From Pseudomonadota bacterium (GTDB lineage: Bacteria > Pseudomonadota > Alphaproteobacteria > Rhizobiales > Hyphomicrobiaceae), in the NCBI GenBank assembly GCA_023416575.1, contig JAEZHL010000100.1:1-5337 (forward strand): a stretch of DNA of 5,337 bases, given 5' to 3'. Shown here piece after piece: positions 1-4,560 of this stretch. The notes under the pieces are model-generated. The model worked only from the letters and a program-made list of their open reading frames with translations. It was not told the origin of the DNA and searched no databases. The translations under genes and the position numbers were made by a program. Every line of letters begins with the position of its first letter. The first letter of the stretch is position 1.

Positions 1-325
1 GGCGCTCAGTCACGCCGCGGCCCGTCGGCTCGCCATCTGTGAAGGCGAGGCGCGGATCATGGCAGCTGGCGCAGGCTATCTTCCCGTTGGCGGACAGGCG
101 CGGGTCGCGGAACAGCTTCTCGCCGAGCGCGATCTTTTCCGGCGTCGGCACATTGTCCGGCGGTGATGGGATGAAGCTCGGGCGTGCAAAGTCTCTCCAC
201 CCCAAATCGTCGCTGGGCAGGCGTTCCCCGGCGCCGGAACCTATACTCAACGCGCCGGCAAATACGAATCCCACCGCGACGCTGCAGGCGAGCGCAGAAC
301 GCCAATGGCGTGGGATCCTTGCCAT
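1..325 (-). CDS. Di-heme cytochrome c peroxidase (CcpA/MauG family), N-terminal part
   Basis: The first 108 residues are inside the window; the rest lies beyond base 1. A basic N-terminus (MARIPRHWR) and a hydrophobic stretch at about residues 11-28 form a signal peptide, so the protein is exported to the periplasm. The mature part opens with the usual family leader (PPDNVPTPEKIALGEKLF at about 55-72, then DPRLS), followed by the first c-type heme site C85-A-S-C88-H89 and DPRLAFTDG. Known members either reduce H2O2 with electrons from small cytochromes or, like MauG, oxidise a partner protein; the residues that tell these apart are outside the window. The ATG at 325 has a GGTAGG ribosome site at 332-337 that overlaps the stop of the upstream gene. 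The 7-bp gap indicates co-transcription and probably co-translation with the exported protein encoded at 333-1175. The family call is firm; peroxidase versus MauG-like oxidase is open. Confidence 0.88.
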   Translation of the reverse strand, partial: MARIPRHWRSALACSVAVGFVFAGALSIGSGAGERLPSDDLGWRDFARPSFIPSPPDNVPTPEKIALGEKLFRDPRLSANGKIACASCHDPRLAFTDGEPTGRGVTER

Positions 326-332
326 TCGAAGC

Positions 333-1175
333 CTACCAGAAAACGGAGGAGAGCTCCTCGATGCGCGATGCGTGCGCCGAGAGTGTTTCGCTGTCCATGA
401 CGGGGGCTTGCGGTGGCACGGCGGTGGGGAAAGCCTCCTTCATCTTGCTGATGATGCTCCCGATTTCGGCGAGTTTATTGGCATCGATTTTCTTGAGATC
501 CTTGGAAACGTCATCGTACAGCGCCTCCGCAGTCCAGATAAATCCACGGGCGTCCTGGTACTCCATCGGATTGACGATTTTGCCGTCCTCGATGGCGGCG
601 TCATATTCGAGGGCTGCTACTTTCAGAACCTCGTTGACGGTGCGCACCGTGTAGCTCGACAGCGGAGGCGACATGAAGGTCTTGAACTTCTCGAGCGCGC
701 TGGTTAGGCGCTGCTGCACCACCTTGGCGTTCTGCTCGTAGGCCCCCATACGCTTTGCCTTGACGGCCTCGGCCTGCGCCTTCAGCTCCCGGTCGAAGGG
801 CGTGACGCGATGAAGCTTGATGTAACGCTCCATGACGCCATAGAGCTCCTCCGCCGGGTGAAGGAAGTGGACGATGGCGTCGTCCCAGCGGCCTTGGCGG
901 ATGAGCTCGTCGCCCACGAGCAAGTGGCCTCGCATCAGGGCAATGTCGCGATAAATGCGAATACGCGTGTCCTTTGGACCACCGTCCGTCAGGTAAGCTT
1001 CACCAGCTTGCGGTGCGGCCAGGATGTTGGCATTGCCCGGCTCGGACTTGGCATGGCCGTGGCCACTATGATCGGGCTGCTTCTGCTCCTGGGCAGCGGC
1101 GCTGGAGACGACAGCGGCGCCAGCCAGCGTCGCCGTGCCAATTCCGATCCAGAGACGGCGGTTGCGCACAATCAT
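333..1175 (-). CDS. Exported His-rich helical protein of unknown function, partner of the di-heme peroxidase
   Basis: The protein has 280 residues and I do not recognise a named family. Residues 1-28 are a signal peptide (basic start, then a run rich in A, G and V, with a likely cut after S-A-A-A28). The mature N-terminus has a short His cluster, D35-H-S-G-H39-G-H41, which could bind metal. The rest is predicted mostly helical and has no cysteine. Other His/acid groupings are R82-G-H84 followed by GDE and the stretch H103-F-L-H106-P-A-E-E110. The MSPPLSSYTV segment (168-177) breaks the helices. The ATG at 1175 is preferred over a start 12 codons upstream because a perfect AGGAGG lies 5 nt before it and the signal peptide then begins properly. 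It is the first gene of an operon with the di-heme peroxidase and is divergent from piuC. A role in periplasmic iron or heme chemistry, or as a substrate or partner of the peroxidase, is inference from context only. Confidence 0.85.
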   Translation of the reverse strand: MIVRNRRLWIGIGTATLAGAAVVSSAAAQEQKQPDHSGHGHAKSEPGNANILAAPQAGEAYLTDGGPKDTRIRIYRDIALMRGHLLVGDELIRQGRWDDAIVHFLHPAEELYGVMERYIKLHRVTPFDRELKAQAEAVKAKRMGAYEQNAKVVQQRLTSALEKFKTFMSPPLSSYTVRTVNEVLKVAALEYDAAIEDGKIVNPMEYQDARGFIWTAEALYDDVSKDLKKIDANKLAEIGSIISKMKEAFPTAVPPQAPVMDSETLSAHASRIEELSSVFW

Positions 1176-1180
1176 GCTAT

Positions 1181-1186
1181 CCTCCT
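1181..1186 (-). promoter_or_regulatory. Shine-Dalgarno AGGAGG of the exported His-rich protein
   Basis: A perfect AGGAGG ends 5 nt before the ATG at 1175. It decides between this start and an in-frame start 36 bp upstream, which would add 12 residues in front of the signal peptide. Confidence 0.8.
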
Positions 1187-1200
1187 GCTCACACGCGCCC

Positions 1201-1228
1201 ATTATTGACAATCGCGGTCAACAAACAA
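1201..1228 (-). promoter_or_regulatory. Candidate promoter of the exported protein/peroxidase operon
   Basis: On the minus strand TTGTTT (1228-1223) and AATAAT (1206-1201) are separated by 16 bp, a fair sigma-70 type match 26 bp upstream of the start codon at 1175. The spacer is filled by the IRO-like palindrome, so a bound repressor would block RNA polymerase. Seen by eye only; not tested against a background model. Confidence 0.45.
1202..1224. promoter_or_regulatory. IRO-like operator palindrome, TTATTGAC-N7-GTCAACAA
   Basis: The two 8-bp arms match at 7 of 8 positions and the inner TTGAC/GTCAA arms (1205-1221) are perfect. The core reads TGA-N9-TCA, the published form of the iron-responsive operator bound by the Rrf2-family repressor RirA in rhizobia. 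It lies in the 94-bp divergent region between the exported-protein operon and piuC and could control both. Which regulator binds it is not shown by the sequence; the Rrf2 protein encoded at 3007-3507 is one candidate. Confidence 0.5.
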
Positions 1229-1269
1229 GTGACTAGAGCTGAAGCTCGCGACCAACGGAATTAAATCGC

Positions 1270-1929
1270 ATGATTCTATCGATTGTTGATGTCCTGAGCG
1301 CACCGGAAGTGGAGGATGCGGTTGCCGCGCTCGGCCGCGCGCGCTTTTTCGAGGGACGGGCCACCGCCGGATGGGCGGCTCGATCCGTCAAATCGAACAC
1401 GCAGGCGCGCGCGAGCGACGAGGTGGACACGCTGGGTGAGCTGATCGAAGAGCGTCTGCGCAGCAACGCGGTCTTCGAGCTGGCCGCGCGCCCCAAGCGC
1501 ATCATCGGCCCGCTGTTCTCGCGGTATCGCGTCGGAGATGCTTATGGCGCGCATGTCGACGAGCCGATCATGGATGGATCGCGCAGCGACGTGTCATTCA
1601 CTCTGTTTCTGAGTGCGCCGGAGAGCTACGACGGCGGCGAGCTCGTGATCATGTCGCCAGCGGGTGAGGAAGCCATCAAGCTGCCCGCCGGCAGCGCCGT
1701 GGTCTACCCAGCAACGAGCCTGCACCGCGTCGCCCCCGTGGTCCAGGGTGAGCGCATAGCAGCGGTCGGCTGGGTGCGCAGCTACATCAAGGACGCCGCG
1801 CAGCGCGAACTTCTTTTCGACCTCGAAACGGCGCGTCGTGAGATTTTCGGAAGAGAAGGGTCGGACACCGCATTCAATCTTGTGTCGAAATCGGTGGCCA
1901 ACCTCGTGCGCATGTGGAGTGATGATTGA
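1270..1929 (+). CDS. piuC: PiuC/YbiX-type Fe(II)/2-oxoglutarate-dependent hydroxylase (PKHD type)
   Basis: The 219-residue protein matches the usual length of the YbiX/PiuC family (about 225). The double-stranded beta-helix core shows the expected iron ligands H95-V-D97 (in YGAHVDEP) and H152 (in SLHRV), with R162 placed to bind 2-oxoglutarate. Family signatures are LFSRY (82-86), TLFLS (111-115), YDGGEL (120-125), KLPAGSAVVYP (137-147) and the C-terminal NLVRMWSDD. Homologues are iron-repressed and sit beside TonB-dependent siderophore receptors (Fiu-YbiX, PiuA-PiuC); their natural substrate is uncertain. The ATG at 1270 is family-consistent, but its ribosome site is weak (CGGAA at 1256-1260). 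The gene is divergent from the exported-protein operon across an IRO-like site, which fits iron control, and it ends 7 bp from the end of bfr. Family assignment is very secure; the exact reaction is not known. Confidence 0.93.
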   Translation: MILSIVDVLSAPEVEDAVAALGRARFFEGRATAGWAARSVKSNTQARASDEVDTLGELIEERLRSNAVFELAARPKRIIGPLFSRYRVGDAYGAHVDEPIMDGSRSDVSFTLFLSAPESYDGGELVIMSPAGEEAIKLPAGSAVVYPATSLHRVAPVVQGERIAAVGWVRSYIKDAAQRELLFDLETARREIFGREGSDTAFNLVSKSVANLVRMWSDD

Positions 1930-1939
1930 GCCGGGCTCA
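1927..1939. repeat. Inverted repeat TGAGCC-G-GGCTCA holding both convergent stop codons
   Basis: A perfect 6-bp inverted repeat around one central base. Its left TGA is the stop of piuC and its right TCA is the stop (TGA on the minus strand) of bfr. As RNA it could fold as a 5-bp stem with a 3-nt loop on either strand. There is no T-run on either side, so it is at best a weak bidirectional terminator. Confidence 0.5.
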
Positions 1940-2431
1940 GTCCTTGCCGTCGCCCTTGTTGGCGGGGGCAGACTGGAGCTGGCCGTAGTTCTGCTCGCCG
2001 ATGGAGTTCAGGAGCTGAAGCTGCGTCTCCAGGAAGTCTATGTGCCCTTCCTCATCCTCGAGCAGTTTCTGGAAGAGCTCCATGGAGACGAAATCCTCGG
2101 CGGCTTCGCAGATCTTGCGGCCCTCGACGTAAAGGGCGCGTGCCTCGTATTCCGCAGCCAGATCCGACTCGAGAACTTCCCTCAGATTCTGCCCGATGCG
2201 CAACGGCGCCAGGGTTTGCATATTGGGGAAACCTTCGAGGAAAATGATACGCTGCACCAGCGTGTCAGCGTGCACCATTTCCTCGAGCGATTCCTGGCGC
2301 TCCTTCGCAGCAAGCTGGGGAAAGCCCCAATCCTCGGTCAGGCGATAATGGAGCCAATACTGGTTCACGGCCGCAAGTTCGAGCCGAAGTGCCTCATTAA
2401 GCACGTCGACGACTTCCTGCTTGCCTTTCAT
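1937..2431 (-). CDS. bfr: Bacterioferritin
   Basis: Iron-storage protein of 164 residues; 24 subunits normally form a cytosolic shell that oxidises Fe(II) and stores a ferric mineral. Every ligand of the di-iron ferroxidase centre is present at the E. coli Bfr numbering: E18, E51, H54, E94, E127 and H130. M52, which holds the heme between two subunits, and Y25 near the centre are also present, so this is a heme-bearing, catalytically complete Bfr. The C-terminus runs a few residues past the usual end (SAPANKGDGKD). The ATG at 2431 is chosen because GGAGG lies 5 nt upstream and the MKGKQEVVDVLN start fits the family; longer in-frame starts would run into the bfd end. It follows bfd by 34 bp and is co-directional with it, the usual pairing of ferritin with its iron-release ferredoxin. 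Confidence 0.97.
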   Translation of the reverse strand: MKGKQEVVDVLNEALRLELAAVNQYWLHYRLTEDWGFPQLAAKERQESLEEMVHADTLVQRIIFLEGFPNMQTLAPLRIGQNLREVLESDLAAEYEARALYVEGRKICEAAEDFVSMELFQKLLEDEEGHIDFLETQLQLLNSIGEQNYGQLQSAPANKGDGKD

Positions 2432-2436
2432 GCGCG

Positions 2437-2442
2437 CCTCCG
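2437..2442 (-). promoter_or_regulatory. Shine-Dalgarno CGGAGG of bfr
   Basis: CGGAGG on the minus strand, ending 5 nt before the ATG at 2431. It fixes the bfr start against longer upstream readings of the same frame. Confidence 0.75.
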
Positions 2443-2447
2443 TTGAG

Positions 2448-2477
2448 TAAGTAAGATCTAAGTCACTAAGATCTAAG
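2448..2477 (-). repeat. 15-bp tandem duplication at the bfd-bfr junction
   Basis: On the minus strand CTTAGATCTTAGTGA (2477-2463) is followed directly by CTTAGATCTTACTTA (2462-2448), identical at 13 of 15 positions including the first 11. The first copy encodes the last residues of Bfd and its TAG stop, with TGA as the next in-frame codon; the second copy lies in the gap just upstream of the bfr ribosome site. The embedded AGATCT units could pair as a 6-bp stem. An 8-bp piece (CTAAGATC on the plus strand) recurs at 2885-2892 upstream of bfd. It could be a simple slippage duplication or a paired protein- or RNA-binding site. Confidence 0.6.
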
Positions 2478-2804
2478 GCCCGAGTACCGGACCCGGCGCT
2501 CTCCCGCAATTAAGGCAGTGCGCCGTCTTTCACGTTCCGCGCGTTTTTGATCCAGCCGAATGAGTTTCGATTTGGCTGTTGCGCACACGTCCTTAGAAAC
2601 GCGGCCTTCGCGTTCGAGCTTCTCCACCAATGCGTAAATCGTCGAGACGGCAAGGGGGGCGCAGCTGCAACAGGCCATTGATTTTGCCATGTGCCGGTAA
2701 ACCACGCCCGGGGTGGGGAGAGGTGCATTCGGCTCTGAAAGTATGGCGACGAGCGCCTGCTCGATGTCGCGATCAGAAATGACGGCGCAGGAACAGATGA
2801 TCAC
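2466..2804 (-). CDS. bfd: Bacterioferritin-associated ferredoxin, C-terminally extended
   Basis: A [2Fe-2S] protein of the Bfd (BFD-like Fer2) family, which docks on bacterioferritin and passes electrons to its heme so that stored iron is released as Fe(II). Cluster cysteines follow C-x-C then C-x2-C: C4 and C6 in MIICSCAVISD, and C45 and C48 in MACCSCAP, with an extra C46. The TPGVVYRHM segment (31-39) before the second pair resembles other alphaproteobacterial members as I recall them. At 112 residues it is longer than the E. coli protein (64); the excess is a basic, probably helical tail from about 70 (LDQKRAERERRR). The start is GTG at 2804, chosen because the family begins M-x-x-C-x-C and because TAGGGG lies 6 nt upstream. 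It is first in a bfd-bfr pair. C74 in the tail is unlikely to be a ligand. Confidence 0.9.
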   Translation of the reverse strand: MIICSCAVISDRDIEQALVAILSEPNAPLPTPGVVYRHMAKSMACCSCAPLAVSTIYALVEKLEREGRVSKDVCATAKSKLIRLDQKRAERERRRTALIAGERRVRYSGLRS

Positions 2805-3006
2805 GAGCTACCCCTAACGACTACACCGCATAAGCGGCAACTTGCCTGCGGAACACAATTGCCCGGCGTGCGCAGAGCCAAATCTAAGATCGGGTCGAGA
2901 AGGCGGGAAGACCATCCACGTCCCTGCGTCAAGCGCGCGCACTGAGCTGCTGGAATACCGAACACAGGCGAGGGTACCCCGCGTGACCGGGAATCCTATG
3001 CCAATG
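2805..3006 (-). promoter_or_regulatory. Leader and probable promoter region of bfd-bfr
   Basis: A 202-bp gap between the stop of the Rrf2 gene and the GTG of bfd, without a convincing gene. The bfd ribosome site (TAGGGG) is at 2811-2816. Two small inverted repeats lie just upstream: CCGC-ATAA-GCGG (2826-2837) and GGCAA-C-TTGCC (2836-2846). The 8-mer CTAAGATC at 2885-2892 repeats part of the bfd-bfr junction duplication. The best promoter reading is TTGTGT (2850-2845) with an 18-bp spacer to CTTATG, which is weak. I find no TGA-N9-TCA site here. Confidence 0.4.
2968..2982 (-). terminator. Weak GC-rich hairpin after the Rrf2 gene
   Basis: About 25 bp past the Rrf2 stop, GCGGGG-TAC-CCTCGC on the minus strand can form a 6-bp stem with one G-U pair. 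No T-run follows, so it could at most slow or protect the transcript end. Confidence 0.2.
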
Positions 3007-3507
3007 CTACCGGTTGCCAGAAACGCCCTGGCGTACCCCTGTCGCGCGCGCACGCCCTTTGGTTCCGACCTCTTTGCGCCGCGGCGGCTCCTGGACTTCC
3101 ACGAGGCGAGACGAGCGGGCCATATCTTCGAGGGTATGCTGGTCCAGCACGCTGATGAACGCCTCGAGGGCATTATCGAGGACCTGGGTTATCGGCTGGG
3201 CACCCTGCGCGCCAGAGTTCTTCGGCGCCTCCTCGCCCTCGATCACGACGTGGGTGACCTCGGTGGCGCGCACGACATCCCCGATCCGGATTTCAGCCGG
3301 TGCACGGGCCAGGCGAACGCCGCCATAGCGCCCGCGAACCGCCTTGAGGAAACCCGCTCGGGTCAGCAGATGGACGATCTTGAACACGTTCTGCTGTGTC
3401 AGATCGAGCCCCTCGGCGATTTCGGCAACCTTCACCAGCTCATCCGGGGCGCGTGCGCACCGGATGAGGATTCGGATTGCGTGGCTCGTTTGTCGCGTCA
3501 GGCGCAT
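3007..3507 (-). CDS. Rrf2-family transcriptional regulator without Fe-S cysteines
   Basis: A 166-residue DNA-binding protein. The N-terminal MRLTRQTSHAIRIL, the winged helix at about 25-53 (VKVAEIAEGL...NVFKIVHLLTRAGFL) and the wing RGRYGGVRLAR (58-68) are typical of Rrf2 proteins such as RirA, NsrR and IscR. The effector region after ATEVTH normally has three cysteines for an Fe-S cluster; here it reads IEGEEAPKNSGAQGAQPITQ with none, and the only cysteine of the protein is C17 in the first helix. The dimer helix VLDNALEAFISVLDQHTLEDMA (109-130) is intact. The last 35 or so residues form an unusual basic, Pro/Arg-rich tail. The ATG at 3507 fits the family; GAGGAG lies 11 nt upstream, a little far, and a GTG start 24 bp earlier is possible. 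Its place between hutX and bfd suggests control of heme and iron genes, but what it senses is unknown. Confidence 0.9.
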   Translation of the reverse strand: MRLTRQTSHAIRILIRCARAPDELVKVAEIAEGLDLTQQNVFKIVHLLTRAGFLKAVRGRYGGVRLARAPAEIRIGDVVRATEVTHVVIEGEEAPKNSGAQGAQPITQVLDNALEAFISVLDQHTLEDMARSSRLVEVQEPPRRKEVGTKGRARATGVRQGVSGNR

Positions 3508-3551
3508 AGCCCAGACATCTCCTCGCGGCACAGAAGCACTTACGCCAGCAC

Positions 3552-3569
3552 GGCACGTGCCTCTTTATA
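3552..3569 (-). promoter_or_regulatory. Possible -10 (TATAAA) with adjoining GGCACGTGCC palindrome upstream of the Rrf2 gene
   Basis: TATAAA on the minus strand (3569-3564) is followed within 2 bp by the perfect 10-bp palindrome GGCACGTGCC (3561-3552), where a transcript start would fall. No good -35 box is visible (TTCGCC at 17 bp is poor). This could be a private promoter and operator for the regulator, possibly autoregulated, inside the 112-bp gap after hutX. Confidence 0.3.
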
Positions 3570-3584
3570 CCTCACCTCCAGCAA

Positions 3585-3608
3585 GAGGCGAAGCTGCCTT
3601 CCCGCCTC
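3585..3608 (-). terminator. Hairpin between hutX and the Rrf2 gene
   Basis: On the minus strand GAGGCG and AAG pair with CTT and CGCCTC around a GCAG loop, with a 2-nt bulge (9 bp in total), starting 11 bp after the hutX stop. It is followed by only two T residues. It may attenuate read-through from the heme genes into the regulator or protect the upstream message; a true intrinsic terminator is doubtful. Confidence 0.3.
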
Positions 3609-3619
3609 GCATCCAGTTG

Positions 3620-4120
3620 TTAATGGCCGGCAAACCGCGCCCGGGCCTGCTCGAACCGGTCGAGTTGATCGGGCAGCAGGTTGCGCTCGGCATCGCGGCG
3701 CACGAAGACCTTGAACATTGCGCCTCCCTGAGCGTTGAAGAATTGGATAGAACGCGAGGGGCGGCCCATGAACGGCCGCGCGACGAAGGCGATCGACGTG
3801 CAGTTCTCGAACCGGATGTGACCGCCGATAGGACTATCGCCATGGAGGTTGAAGTAGCCCCGACCGACTTTTCCGGGCGGAATGCGACCCACGCACTCAA
3901 GCACGATGTCGGGCGTGTGCACGATGACCAGCACCTCGCCCCAGGATTCGAGATCGGCCATCACCTCGGAGAAGAGGGAGCCAGGCACAATGGTCCGATG
4001 CTCCTCCGGAAGGGCGGTGATGACGTCCAGCGTGCTTACGCCGACTTCCTCGGCGATACGCTCGAGCACTCCGTCGGGATTTGCGGCCAGCCGCTCGGCC
4101 AAAAGTTGGTGTTTCGACAT
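3620..4120 (-). CDS. hutX: Cytosolic heme utilisation carrier HutX (ChuX/HutX family)
   Basis: At 166 residues this is the full length of the HutX family. It starts with a helical LLAERLAANPDGVLERIAEEVGVS segment (6-29) and continues into the beta-rich heme-binding fold: WGEVLVIVHT (60-69), GRGYFNLHGD (87-95) with GGHIRFENC (99-107), IAFVARPFMGRPSRSI (110-125) and FFNAQGGAMFKVFV (127-140). Histidines available for heme are H68, H93 and H101. Family proteins bind heme in the cytoplasm and hand it to a heme-degrading enzyme, and are often encoded next to one. Here the gene follows the IsdG-like monooxygenase by 56 bp and both follow a heme receptor. The ATG at 4120 fits the family although its ribosome site is poor (GCGGAA, about 10 nt away), so translation may depend on the upstream gene. 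It is clearly a HutX; direct transfer of heme to the neighbouring enzyme is inference. Confidence 0.95.
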   Translation of the reverse strand: MSKHQLLAERLAANPDGVLERIAEEVGVSTLDVITALPEEHRTIVPGSLFSEVMADLESWGEVLVIVHTPDIVLECVGRIPPGKVGRGYFNLHGDSPIGGHIRFENCTSIAFVARPFMGRPSRSIQFFNAQGGAMFKVFVRRDAERNLLPDQLDRFEQARARFAGH

Positions 4121-4176
4121 GTGTCTGTAGTTCCGCTTGCTGTCTCGGCTCTGCCGCTATCAGTTTGCTGTCCGCT

Positions 4177-4192
4177 TCAGGCTGCAGCCTGA
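4177..4192. repeat. Perfect 16-bp palindrome TCAGGCTGCAGCCTGA at the end of the monooxygenase gene
   Basis: The palindrome spans the last codons and the TGA stop of the heme monooxygenase and can form a 6-bp GC-rich stem with a TGCA loop in the transcript, 56 bp before hutX. No T-run follows on the minus strand. Likely uses are processing or stabilising the message between the two genes, or coupling of stop and re-start; a protein-binding site is also possible. Confidence 0.5.
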
Positions 4193-4527
4193 GACGACGG
4201 CATTTTTGTTTCCTGCAGGACGTGGAATCCCTCGAATTCGGGATGGCCGAGATAATGCGGCCGAATGGAGCTGCTGCCGGCATTCGCATGCGCCTTCCGG
4301 AACTGCTCCGATTTTGTCCAGTTCTCGAAATCGGCATACGAGCGCCACATCGTGTGCGAGGAATAGAGCACGTGATCCTCGCGCTCGGGCCCCTTGAGCA
4401 AATGGAAGACGAGAAATCCGGGTAGCTCGTGCAGATAGCTCTCACGGGTGAGCCACAGCTTCTCGAACATTGCCTCGGAACCCTTCGCGACTTTGAAGCG
4501 GTTCATTGCGATGTACATCTGCTTCAT
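4177..4527 (-). CDS. IsdG-like heme-degrading monooxygenase (antibiotic biosynthesis monooxygenase fold)
   Basis: A 116-residue ferredoxin-like (ABM) protein of the size of IsdG/HmuQ/HmuD enzymes, which work as dimers and open the porphyrin ring with O2 and a reductant to free iron. The triad known from IsdG (N7, W67, H77) has counterparts at nearly the same spacing: N9 in YIAMNRF, W70 in FENW and H80 in FRKAH. Other matches to the heme-linked subgroup are LPGFLVFHLLKGP (35-47), YSSHTMWRS (55-63) and the C-terminal HYLGHPEFEGF (91-101). ATG 4527 is chosen because AGGA within AGGAAGGG lies 5 nt upstream; an ATG three codons later is also possible, and a longer in-frame start lacks such a site. 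It is 98 bp downstream of the heme receptor and 56 bp before hutX. The heme role is strongly supported by triad and context; the product (staphylobilin-like or biliverdin) cannot be told. Confidence 0.9.
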   Translation of the reverse strand: MKQMYIAMNRFKVAKGSEAMFEKLWLTRESYLHELPGFLVFHLLKGPEREDHVLYSSHTMWRSYADFENWTKSEQFRKAHANAGSSSIRPHYLGHPEFEGFHVLQETKMPSSQAAA

Positions 4528-4528
4528 T

Positions 4529-4536
4529 CCCTTCCT
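4529..4536 (-). promoter_or_regulatory. Ribosome site AGGAAGGG of the heme monooxygenase
   Basis: A purine-rich AGGAAGGG ends one base before the ATG at 4527, with its AGGA part 5 nt away. It argues against the in-frame start 24 bp upstream and for MKQMYIAMN as the N-terminus. Confidence 0.55.
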
Positions 4537-4560
4537 GTGGTGTTTCAGCAATCAATCGCT

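Noticed and set aside
1..325. Lipoprotein reading of the peroxidase N-terminus (ALAC at residues 11-14)
   Set aside because: The hydrophobic part before the cysteine is far too short and the -3 residue is Ala; the hydrophobic stretch continues past the cysteine, which fits a normal signal peptide.
1..1175. MbnP/MbnH-type methanobactin metal pair (exported protein plus MauG-like enzyme)
   Set aside because: The gene layout is similar, but the exported protein has no cysteine in its mature part and lacks the four-Cys signature of MbnP-like proteins. No methanobactin precursor is seen.
333..1175. Imelysin-type peptidase-like iron protein
   Set aside because: The protein is exported, helical and near a di-heme peroxidase as in imelysin clusters, but the GxHxxE motif is not cleanly present (only RGH84 followed by GDE). 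Kept as unknown.
1205..1230. TTGACA as -35 box of a plus-strand piuC promoter
   Set aside because: No acceptable -10 hexamer lies 16-18 bp downstream (AAGTGA, AGTGAC and GTGACT only). The hexamer is better explained as one arm of the palindrome.
1838..2446. Long plus-strand open frame opposite bacterioferritin (about 200 residues)
   Set aside because: It overlaps piuC in another frame and is antisense to bfr, whose ligands are all in place. GC-rich codons leave such mirror frames open; no recognisable motif.
2842..4192. Two long plus-strand open frames (about 280-290 residues) across the Rrf2 and hutX genes
   Set aside because: They are antisense shadows of well-supported minus-strand genes, overlap each other in different frames, and show no domain-like composition.
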